A stretch of 64,000 bases of DNA, from NCBI GenBank assembly GCA_030645955.1, contig JAUSMR010000076.1:140008-204007 (forward strand). The letters are read 5' to 3'. This DNA is from Gallionella sp. (GTDB taxonomy: Bacteria; Pseudomonadota; Gammaproteobacteria; Burkholderiales; Gallionellaceae). The notes below the pieces were generated by a model. The model did not search any database. It was not told the origin of the DNA and saw nothing but the letters and a program-made list of their open reading frames with translations. Positions 57,580 through 64,000 of this stretch are shown piece after piece. The first letter of the stretch is position 1. Every line of letters begins with the position of its first letter. The translations under genes and the position numbers were made by a program.

Positions 57580-58125
57580 TCATAGCTTGATGAAATTCTC
57601 CCGGTAATATTTCATCTCGTTGATGGACTCGTAGATGTCGGCCAATGCCTCGTGCTTGCCGTGTTTTTTCACCCCCTGCGCCATGTCGGGCTTCCAGCGC
57701 TTGGCCAGTTCCTTGAGCGTGCTCACGTCGAGGTTGCGATAGTGGAAATAATCCTCCAGCTTCGGCATCCAGCGCGCAAGGAAGCGCCTGTCCTGGCAGA
57801 TCGAGTTGCCGCACATCGGCGAGGTGCGCGTCGGCACATATTCCTTAAGAAACTCGAGCATCTGCGCTTCTACTGTGGCCTCGTCCAGAGCGGACGCTTT
57901 CACTTTTTCGATCAGGCCGGATTTGCCGTGCGTCGATTTATTCCACGCATCCATGCCGTCCAGCACGCTGTCCGGCTGATGCACCACCAGCACCGGTGCT
58001 TCGGCGACGGTCTCCAGGTTGTTGTCGGTTATTACCAGCGCGACTTCGATCACGCGGTCGGAGTCCGGGTTCAGGCCGGTCATCTCCATGTCTATCCAGA
58101 TAAGGTAATTTTGGTTTTGTGCCAT
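57580..58125 (-). CDS. orn: Oligoribonuclease
   Basis: A 181-residue 3'-5' exonuclease that degrades nanoRNAs and the c-di-GMP breakdown product pGpG. DEDDh catalytic residues are visible: IDMEMTG (D, E), SICQDRRFL (D), and HEALADI (H, D). The length is normal. The start [15 protein letters not shown] at 58125 is preferred over a TTG/ATG 12 codons upstream. It diverges from the M48 protease gene and marks the return to ordinary chromosomal composition after the island. Confidence 0.95.
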   Translation of the reverse strand: MAQNQNYLIWIDMEMTGLNPDSDRVIEVALVITDNNLETVAEAPVLVVHQPDSVLDGMDAWNKSTHGKSGLIEKVKASALDEATVEAQMLEFLKEYVPTRTSPMCGNSICQDRRFLARWMPKLEDYFHYRNLDVSTLKELAKRWKPDMAQGVKKHGKHEALADIYESINEMKYYRENFIKL

Positions 58126-58215
58126 AATTCGTACGTCTGACAAATGAACGGTAAGGCGCATATTGTGTCATATCCGTGCCTCTTTCGAACACTGAATTCC
58201 ACTCTGCACACCACC

Positions 58216-59460
58216 ATGACCGCTACGCAATTCACCTTTATTTTCCTCGCCGCGCTCGCGCTGACCACGATTGCCAAATTGTGGCTGGCGCGCCGCCATC
58301 TGGCGTATATCGCCGCGCATCGCGCCGCCGTACCGGAGGCGTTCCGTGAAAAGATCGCGCTCGCCGACCACCAGAAAGCGGCGGATTACACTTCTGCCAA
58401 AACACGCTTCGCCATGCTCGGCGTCCTGTTCGACGCCGCGCTGTTGCTGTTGTTCACGCTGGCGGGCGGCATCCAGTTCATCGCCGACACCTGCAATGGC
58501 TGGTTCAGCGCGCCGCTGACGCAAGGCCTGGCAACCATCGTCGCCGTGCTGCTGCTCTCATCGCTACTGGAAGCCCCGTTCAGCATCTATCGCACTTTCG
58601 TCATCGAGGCGCGCTTCGGATTCAACAAAATGACCTTCGCACTCTATCTGATCGATGCGCTGAAGGGCCTGCTGCTCGGCGCAATAATCGGTTTGCCGCT
58701 GCTGTTCGGCGTGTTGTGGCTGATGGAGCGCATGGGCGAATACTGGTGGCTGTATGTGTGGCTGGTATGGGTTGTGTTCAATCTGCTCATCCTGTTCATC
58801 TATCCATCGTTCATCGCGCCGCTGTTCAACAAATTCACGCCGATGCAGGATGAGGCGATGAAGGCGCGCATCGGGGCGTTGCTCAACAAGTGCGGTTTTA
58901 CCGCGCAAGGCTTGTTCGTGATGGACGGCTCGAAGCGCAGCGCGCACGGCAACGCTTACTTCACCGGCTTCGGCAAGACCAAGCGGATTGTGTTCTTTGA
59001 CACGCTGCTGGAACGCCTGAGCGGCAGCGAAATCGAGGCGGTGCTGGCGCACGAACTGGGCCATTTCAAACGCCGCCATGTGATGAAACGCATCGCGGCG
59101 ACTTTCATCATGAGCCTGGGATTTTTGTGGGTGCTCGGTCTGCTGATGCAGACCACCTGGTTCTACCAGGGCCTGGGAGTCAGCACTCCTTCCACCGCGC
59201 TCGCGCTGCTGCTGTTTTTCATGATTCTGCCGTTATTCAGCTTTTTGCTGCATCCGTTAATGTCGGCCTATTCGCGCAAGCACGAATTCGAGGCCGACGC
59301 TTACGCCGCCGGGCAAACCGCCGCAAGCGACCTGGTCAACGCCTTGGTCAAGATGTACCAGGACAATGCCTCCACGCTCACACCCGATCCGCTGTATTCT
59401 GCGTTTTACGATTCGCACCCGCCGGCTATGGCGCGCATCGCCCATTTACAGGCTCAATAG
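58216..59460 (+). CDS. M48 family (Ste24-like) membrane metalloprotease
   Basis: A 414-residue zinc protease of the Ste24/CAAX-protease type with about seven membrane helices. The zinc site is HELGHFKRRH, with the third ligand in KHEFEADAYAAGQ. IYRTFVIEARFGFNKMTFALYLIDALKG and PSFIAPLFNKFTPM are typical of the bacterial Ste24 homologues. Since bacteria lack CAAX prenylation, it is likely a membrane-protein quality-control protease. The ATG at 58216 follows CACCACC and has no strong ribosome site; an in-frame ATG at 58144 overlaps orn. The cytochrome c gene follows 28 bases later. Confidence 0.9.
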   Translation: MTATQFTFIFLAALALTTIAKLWLARRHLAYIAAHRAAVPEAFREKIALADHQKAADYTSAKTRFAMLGVLFDAALLLLFTLAGGIQFIADTCNGWFSAPLTQGLATIVAVLLLSSLLEAPFSIYRTFVIEARFGFNKMTFALYLIDALKGLLLGAIIGLPLLFGVLWLMERMGEYWWLYVWLVWVVFNLLILFIYPSFIAPLFNKFTPMQDEAMKARIGALLNKCGFTAQGLFVMDGSKRSAHGNAYFTGFGKTKRIVFFDTLLERLSGSEIEAVLAHELGHFKRRHVMKRIAATFIMSLGFLWVLGLLMQTTWFYQGLGVSTPSTALALLLFFMILPLFSFLLHPLMSAYSRKHEFEADAYAAGQTAASDLVNALVKMYQDNASTLTPDPLYSAFYDSHPPAMARIAHLQAQ

Positions 59461-59488
59461 CTTTTTTCAACCCGGCAAGGAGATCATC

Positions 59489-59803
59489 ATGAAACTGATA
59501 ATTACCCTGTTTTTGTTTTTTGCCGCAACGGCCGCAACGGCCGCATCGGCCAATCCCTTTCCCAACGGCGACGCAAAATCCGGACAGAAATTGTTCGAAC
59601 AGCACAAATGCAACCGCTGCCATGTGAAATTAATGGGCGGCGATGGCAATGCAATATTCACCCGTGCCGATCGCAAGGTGCATAATGCGGCAGAACTTTT
59701 TGCGCAATTGGATGTTTGCAGCGTCAATATCGGCATAACCCTGACACCGCAGGACAAACAGCATCTCGGCGCGTATCTCAATCGCTATTACAACCTGAAA
59801 TGA
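59489..59803 (+). CDS. Small periplasmic cytochrome c
   Basis: A 104-residue class I-like c-type cytochrome. The signal peptide (1-22) contains a repeated AATAATA stretch. The haem motif is CNRCH (41-45); a methionine later in the sequence could be the sixth ligand but none is in the usual place, leaving axial ligation unclear. Partners are unknown; it could donate electrons to a peroxidase such as the one at 62413. CAAGGAGATCATC before the ATG gives a good ribosome site. It is in a tight plus-strand run with the M48 protease, phhB and rsgA. Confidence 0.85.
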   Translation: MKLIITLFLFFAATAATAASANPFPNGDAKSGQKLFEQHKCNRCHVKLMGGDGNAIFTRADRKVHNAAELFAQLDVCSVNIGITLTPQDKQHLGAYLNRYYNLK

Positions 59804-59811
59804 GGCATGCC

Positions 59812-60141
59812 ATGGACACTCTAACCAAAAAACGATGCAAACCCTGCGAAGGCGGCATGCCGCCCCTCACCAATGCCAAGGCAGATAGCCTGATAAGGGA
59901 ACTTGATGGCTGGCAGCGATTTGACCGCCTGATTGGCAAGACTTACCACTTCAAGGACTTCTGCGAGACCATGGCGTTCGTGAATGCAATCGCATGGGTG
60001 GCGCACCGCGAGGACCATCACCCCGAACTCTCGGTCTCCTACAACAGTTGCCAGGTGGAATACACCACCCACGCCATCCACGGCCTGTCGGAAAACGATT
60101 TTATCTGCGCCGCGAAAGTGGACATGCTGTTCAAGATTTGA
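59812..60141 (+). CDS. phhB: Pterin-4a-carbinolamine dehydratase
   Basis: A 109-residue dehydratase that regenerates pterin cofactor by removing water from 4a-hydroxytetrahydropterin. The active site histidines are in REDHHPEL, and the N-terminal MPPLTNAKADSLIRELDGWQ and FVNAIAWVAH are conserved. No phenylalanine hydroxylase is in the window, so its role might be in another pterin-dependent process. The start at 59812 is chosen because it matches the family and follows AGGCATGCC. The stop overlaps the proposed rsgA start. Confidence 0.92.
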   Translation: MDTLTKKRCKPCEGGMPPLTNAKADSLIRELDGWQRFDRLIGKTYHFKDFCETMAFVNAIAWVAHREDHHPELSVSYNSCQVEYTTHAIHGLSENDFICAAKVDMLFKI

Positions 60142-61034
60142 ACTCCATCGTTCAAGGCCGGGTCATTGCCGCATTTGGCCGCCAGTATCTGGTGCTGCTT
60201 GATGACGGCAGCGAAATAAATTGCCTGACGCGCGGCAAGAAAAGCGAGGTGGTATGCGGTGACCTGGTGGAAATCAAGCTCACCGGAGATGCCTCGACGG
60301 AGAACGGCACGGGTGCTCAGGGCGTGATCGAACGCATCGCGCCGCGCCGCTCGCTGCTGCACCGCTCCGATGCGTTCCGCGAAAAACTCATCGCCGCGAA
60401 CGTCACGCAAATCATCGTGGTGGTGGCCGCCGAACCTTCATTCAGCGACGAACTGCTGGCACGATGTATGGTCGCGGCATACGACCAGAAGCTTGACGTG
60501 CTGATCGTGCTGAACAAATGCGATCTTTCTGAGGCCGCAGCCGCCGCGCGCAAACGGCTCATCCCCTACACCGCCATCGGCTACCGGGTGCTGGAACTCA
60601 GCGCCAAACAGGATGTGTCAGCCTTGCGCCCGTTCCTGCAAGGCCATACCAGCGTGCTGGTCGGCCAATCCGGCATGGGCAAGTCCACGCTGATCAACGC
60701 GCTGCTGCCCGATGCGCAGGCCGCCACGCGCGAAATTTCCAGCGCGCTGGATTCCGGCAAGCACACCACCACCCACGCGCGCCTGTACCGGATAGACGAC
60801 AACAGCAGCCTGATCGACTGCCCCGGCGTACAGGCGTTCGGCCTGCATCACCTGAGCTTCGGCGGAATAGAACAGGGATTTGTCGAGTTCGCGCAATATC
60901 TCGGCCAGTGCCGCTTCCACGATTGCCATCACGTGCATGAACCCGGCTGCGCGCTGCGGGAGGCTGTCGCAGCGGGAAAAATTAATGCAAGAAGGCTGGA
61001 GCTGTTTCAGCAGATCGCTGCGAATAAGGCGTAG
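60138..61034 (+). CDS. rsgA: Ribosome biogenesis GTPase RsgA
   Basis: A 298-residue circularly permuted GTPase that helps mature the 30S subunit. An OB fold (GRVIAAFGRQYLVLLDDGS) is followed by the permuted motifs: G4 LNKCDL, G1 GQSGMGKST, G3 DCPGVQAFG. The C-terminal zinc-binding motif is CRFHDCHHVHEPGCA. The frame extends back into phhB; the TTG at 60138 overlapping the phhB stop gives the right length and start point (NSIVQGRVIAAFG). No ATG is available nearby. Confidence 0.92.
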   Translation: MNSIVQGRVIAAFGRQYLVLLDDGSEINCLTRGKKSEVVCGDLVEIKLTGDASTENGTGAQGVIERIAPRRSLLHRSDAFREKLIAANVTQIIVVVAAEPSFSDELLARCMVAAYDQKLDVLIVLNKCDLSEAAAAARKRLIPYTAIGYRVLELSAKQDVSALRPFLQGHTSVLVGQSGMGKSTLINALLPDAQAATREISSALDSGKHTTTHARLYRIDDNSSLIDCPGVQAFGLHHLSFGGIEQGFVEFAQYLGQCRFHDCHHVHEPGCALREAVAAGKINARRLELFQQIAANKA

Positions 61035-61045
61035 TAGCCTTGTCT

Positions 61046-61104
61046 CCCTTCCCCCGCATGCGGGGGAGGGAACGATCACCCTCTCTCCCGCAAGCGGGAG
61101 AGAG
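61046..61104. repeat. CCCTCTCTCCCGC palindromes after rsgA
   Basis: CCTTCCCCCGC/GCGGGGGAGGG (61046-61071) and CTCTCTCCCGC/GCGGGAGAGAG (61081-61104). They are of the same family as the pair at 43434-43509 and lie between the convergent rsgA and srkA genes, where they may terminate transcription. Confidence 0.65.
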
Positions 61105-61121
61105 TTGGAGAGAGGGGCTAT

Positions 61122-62099
61122 TCAGCACTGTAACGGCGGCTCATCCATCAACGCGATCTGTTCGCGCAATTCCAGAATCCGGTCCTGCCAGTAGCGTTGC
61201 GTATTGAACCAGGGGAAAGCCACGGAAAAAGCCGGATCGTCCCAGCGCCGCGCGATCCACGCGGCGTAATGAATCAGGCGCAGCGTGCGCAGCGCTTCGA
61301 CCAGATGCAGTTCGCGCGGGTCGAAATCGTAAAAATCCTCGTAGCCCGCCAGCAGGTCTCCGAGTTGCCGCGTCTGTTCGGCGCGCTCGCCGGACAGCAG
61401 CATCCACAAATCCTGAATTGCCGGCCCCATGCGACTGTCGTCGAAATCCACAAAGTGCGGGCCAAGGTCGGTCCACAACACGTTGCCGACATGGCAGTCG
61501 CCGTGCAGGCGCAACGCGCGCACCGTACCGGCACGCTCGAAACAACGCCGCACGCCGTCCAGAGCCTGCGCGACCACGCCGCGATAGACTTCGATCAGCT
61601 CCGCCGGAATGAAATCATGCGCCAGCAGGTATTCGCTCGGCTCGACGCCGAAGCTGTGGATGTCCAGCGTCGGGCGATGCCGGTAAGGCTCCAGCGCACC
61701 GACCGCATGGATGCGCCCGATGAACCGCCCCATCCATTCCAGCGTGTCGCGGTCATCCAGTTCAGGCGCACGACCGCCATGTTTAGTGAAGATGGAGAAA
61801 CGGAAACCGTTGAAGGCGTGCAGCGTGCGGCCGTCGATTGCCAAAGCAGGCACCACCGGGATTTCGCGCTCGACCAATGTTGCGACAAACGCATGCTCTT
61901 CCAGAATGGCCGCATCAGTCCAGCGTTCGGGGCGATAAAACTTGGCGACCAACGGCGGGCCTTCCTCCATGCCCGCCTGATAGACGCGGTTTTCATAACT
62001 GTTGAGCGCCAGCAGGCGACCGTCACTGCGCAGGCCGATACTGTCCAGCGCATCGAGCACGGCATCGGGGGTGAGTGCGGAAAAAGGTGGGGTATGCAT
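61122..62099 (-). CDS. srkA: Stress-response kinase SrkA (YihE)
   Basis: A 325-residue aminoglycoside-phosphotransferase-fold kinase of the SrkA/YihE type, which in E. coli lowers stress-induced cell death linked to MazF. Features: LLALNSYENRVYQAG (ATP site), VAKFYRPERW with the ATP-binding Lys, HGDCHVGNVLW with the catalytic Asp and Asn, and FVDFDDSRMGPAIQDLWML (metal Asp). The length is normal for the family. The frame continues upstream with no homology, so the ATG at 62099 is used. Confidence 0.92.
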   Translation of the reverse strand: MHTPPFSALTPDAVLDALDSIGLRSDGRLLALNSYENRVYQAGMEEGPPLVAKFYRPERWTDAAILEEHAFVATLVEREIPVVPALAIDGRTLHAFNGFRFSIFTKHGGRAPELDDRDTLEWMGRFIGRIHAVGALEPYRHRPTLDIHSFGVEPSEYLLAHDFIPAELIEVYRGVVAQALDGVRRCFERAGTVRALRLHGDCHVGNVLWTDLGPHFVDFDDSRMGPAIQDLWMLLSGERAEQTRQLGDLLAGYEDFYDFDPRELHLVEALRTLRLIHYAAWIARRWDDPAFSVAFPWFNTQRYWQDRILELREQIALMDEPPLQC

Positions 62100-62412
62100 G
62101 GTCGGATTGTACGGCAACCCAGCCCGGCATATAAGTCGGCACGGCCAATTACGAAGCACCTGGGACTTTTTACAAATTATTATTGATCTTTCCAAAATAC
62201 ATGAAAGTAAAAAACCTCTCCCACCCCAACCCTCCCCCGCACGCTACGCGTGCAAGGGAGGGGAGCGCAACAAACTATCGCACCATCATTCCCCATTCAG
62301 CATGATATTATTTTGACAGATATGGAAAAATTTATAGAGGCCGGTGCCAGCTTGAAAATCATGATTATTTGGGAAGCAGGCTCCCGGACTTCTACCTCGA
62401 AGGAGTGTTGAG
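62100..62412. other. 313-base gap upstream of the di-heme peroxidase
   Basis: Holds another C/G-rich palindrome (CCCTCCCCCGC and TGCAAGGGAGGG around TACGCG, 62230-62261) and then AT-rich sequence with TTGACA at 62314-62319. AAGGAG lies at 62399-62404, the ribosome site of the next gene. No gene recognised; promoters for srkA and the peroxidase should lie here. Confidence 0.4.
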
Positions 62413-63576
62413 GTGATCAACCCGCGTGTTCTTGATATGCGCCGTGGCGGTTATATGGGAATTGCCCTTGGGGTCTTTCTTGCGGGTAACGCGTTGGCTG
62501 AAAGCCTTCCGCCCACTACCCAGACAATGAAGTTTGAGGATTTTGAACTTGAATTGCCAAAGGGTCTGAGTAAGGAGGATTTTTATCTGCCCTCTGATAA
62601 CCCGATGAGCAAAGATAAAGTAGCGCTCGGACGGACTCTTTTTTTTGATCCGCGTCTTTCCAGCGACAATACCGTTTCATGTGCCACTTGCCATTCTCCA
62701 CTGGCTGCTTTTGCAGATAACCGCCCGGTACCTCTTGGGGTAGGTTCGGCAGCTGGGGACAGAAATTCGCCCACGATCATCAACCGGGCATTTTCCAGGG
62801 AGCAGTTCTGGGATGGCAGGGCACGCTCGCTGGAAGAACAGTCCAAGGTACCGTTGATCAATCCCAAAGAGATGGCTATGCCCAGCCATGAATTGCTCGT
62901 AAAAAAAATAGCTGATATCAGTGGATACAGAAGCTGGTTTAAACGGGTCTTTGCCAGGGACGTGAATATCGATGACCTGGCCAGGGCCATCGCTGCCTTT
63001 GAGCGTACAGTGGTTTCGGGCAATGCAAAATATGATGAATTCAACGCGGGGAATCAGCAGGCTCTGAATGCGGCTGAAAAAAGCGGTCTAGCGCTTTTTG
63101 AAGGCAAGGCACGTTGTTCACAGTGCCATAATGGGCCGAATTTTACCGATGAGCGATATCATAATCTTGGCGTGGACTGGGACACTGATCGTGTCGATCT
63201 TGGTCGTTTTAAGGTCACCAATAAGGAGGAAGATATTGGAGCCTTCAAGACGCCTACTCTGAGGCAGATTGCCGATACCGCGCCCTATATGCACAACGGG
63301 ACTCTTGTATCACTGGAAGAAGTTGTGGCCTTTTACAACGGGGGGGGTATTGCCAATCCATTCCTGGCCGTCGAAATGAGGCGCCCGAAACGCACTTTGG
63401 AACAAATGTTGGAGTATTATGAGAAAGAGGGTAAGCAGAAAGGACCCCCTCCAGAAACAGAATTGGCCAAGCTGGATCTCACCAGGAAAGAGCAATCGCA
63501 CCTGGTGGCTTTTTTAAGGACGCTGAGTGGGCAAGGGTGGCAACATATTACCCCTCCCTATCCTTTTCCAAAATAA
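62413..63576 (+). CDS. Di-heme cytochrome c peroxidase (MauG/CcpA family)
   Basis: A 387-residue periplasmic di-heme enzyme that reduces H2O2 or performs related oxidations. The signal peptide (1-29) ends NALA. The first haem motif is CATCH (90-94), with LGRTLFFDPRLS just before it, and the second is CSQCH near residue 235. GAFKTPTLRQIADTAPYMHNGTLVSLEEVV is the conserved C-terminal domain with the second haem's Met/Tyr ligand region. The GTG start at 62413 follows AAGGAG. It is followed 40 bases later by a secreted NTF2-like protein. Confidence 0.9.
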   Translation: MINPRVLDMRRGGYMGIALGVFLAGNALAESLPPTTQTMKFEDFELELPKGLSKEDFYLPSDNPMSKDKVALGRTLFFDPRLSSDNTVSCATCHSPLAAFADNRPVPLGVGSAAGDRNSPTIINRAFSREQFWDGRARSLEEQSKVPLINPKEMAMPSHELLVKKIADISGYRSWFKRVFARDVNIDDLARAIAAFERTVVSGNAKYDEFNAGNQQALNAAEKSGLALFEGKARCSQCHNGPNFTDERYHNLGVDWDTDRVDLGRFKVTNKEEDIGAFKTPTLRQIADTAPYMHNGTLVSLEEVVAFYNGGGIANPFLAVEMRRPKRTLEQMLEYYEKEGKQKGPPPETELAKLDLTRKEQSHLVAFLRTLSGQGWQHITPPYPFPK

Positions 63577-63616
63577 GCGGAGCGTATTACCTCAACATCA
63601 TTGAAAGGAGTTAGCC

Positions 63617-64000
63617 ATGACTTATCGCACAAATTGCGTGGACACAATAAAACATCTGCCCATAATGTTCATCGCGCCTTTTCTAATCTCCGTTCTAATC
63701 TCCGTCTCCCTGTTTTCTGGTGCCGCAATCGGGGATGAACATCGAATGTCAGACAAGTATTCCATGGTGGTCGATCCCGCCGCGAAGCAGCAGCTGGGAG
63801 AGCAGACCTACAATGAAGTGATGATGTTTTTTCATGCGGCAGAAAAGGCCATTGAAACGAAAGACCTGGCAGGCCTCATGGCGCTCTATTCAGATAATTA
63901 TGGCGACGGAGTCCATGATAAAAAATCTGCAGAGCAGATATGGCAAAGAATGTTCTCCGCATTTGATTCCATGTCAACGCAGCATAATCTGAAGCTTGGA
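63617..64000 (+). CDS. Secreted NTF2/SnoaL-like protein, truncated by window edge
   Basis: The first 128 residues of an exported protein; the frame is open to the end of the window. A long signal peptide (~1-38) contains a 12-base tandem duplication (LISV twice). The mature part FFHAAEKAIETKDLAGLMALYSDNYGDGVHDKKSA, read in two halves, fits the N-terminal helix and cone of NTF2/SnoaL-like folds. The function cannot be told. AAAGGAG precedes the ATG, and it is probably co-transcribed with the peroxidase. Confidence 0.65.
   Translation, partial: MTYRTNCVDTIKHLPIMFIAPFLISVLISVSLFSGAAIGDEHRMSDKYSMVVDPAAKQQLGEQTYNEVMMFFHAAEKAIETKDLAGLMALYSDNYGDGVHDKKSAEQIWQRMFSAFDSMSTQHNLKLG

Overview
The window is chromosomal DNA of about 57% G+C from a Gram-negative bacterium, most likely a betaproteobacterium of the Nitrosomonadales (Gallionella/Sideroxydans-like). 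The reasons are the protein sequences, the gene orders dusB-fis-purH-purD, nadD-rsfS-rlmH-maf-rng and metK-ahcY, an ahcY-linked SAH riboswitch, lipid A acyltransferases and a periplasmic DsbC. The genus is a guess from style, not a database match. No rRNA, tRNA, CRISPR array, prophage or intact IS was found.

Layout. 0-5.9 kb: end of proC, yggT, yggU, a terminator, a periplasmic carbonic anhydrase, a chemoreceptor with its CheW, and a CI/LexA-like regulator. 6-16 kb (minus strand): the rng-maf-rlmH-rsfS-nadD growth cluster, the pyruvate dehydrogenase genes aceF-aceE, 5-formyl-THF cyclo-ligase and ilvA. 16-25.5 kb: apaG-mltA, a LOV-GGDEF photosensor-like protein, dsbC, then dusB-fis-purH-purD-tsaC-hemF. 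25.6-35.2 kb: an ABC exporter, a PBP7-type peptidase, and a three-gene set of CHASE2 adenylate cyclase, a giant secreted beta-propeller/FN3/transglutaminase/TPR protein and a small secreted protein. 35.4-44.9 kb: ubiD, two lipid A-type acyltransferases, and the activated-methyl cycle (metK, SAH riboswitch, ahcY, metF), followed by trhP. 45-54.9 kb: yhcH, a coiled-coil lipoprotein, a YfaZ porin-like protein, ttcA, a pteridine reductase, midA, a Lon-like protease and murI. 55-57.4 kb: an AT-richer island with an HNH endonuclease and a Shedu-type antiphage nuclease, separated by an integron attC-like site. 57.5-64 kb: orn, a Ste24-like protease, a small cytochrome c, phhB, rsgA, srkA, a di-heme peroxidase and a truncated secreted NTF2-like protein.

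Most of the window is housekeeping. The unusual content lies in three places. First is the HNH/Shedu pair, which looks like integron cassettes stranded without an integrase. Second is a dense population of small palindromic repeats of at least ten families. Some of these supply start codons or Shine-Dalgarno sites to genes (mltA, the TfoX-like gene) or sit in frame inside genes (the 5-formyl-THF cyclo-ligase, midA), and one family shows compensatory stem changes. Third is gene debris: a chimeric fragment joining pieces of a pteridine reductase and a YhcH gene, and an IS30 transposase remnant.

All calls come from reading translated sequence and motifs by eye. No alignment or database search was run.
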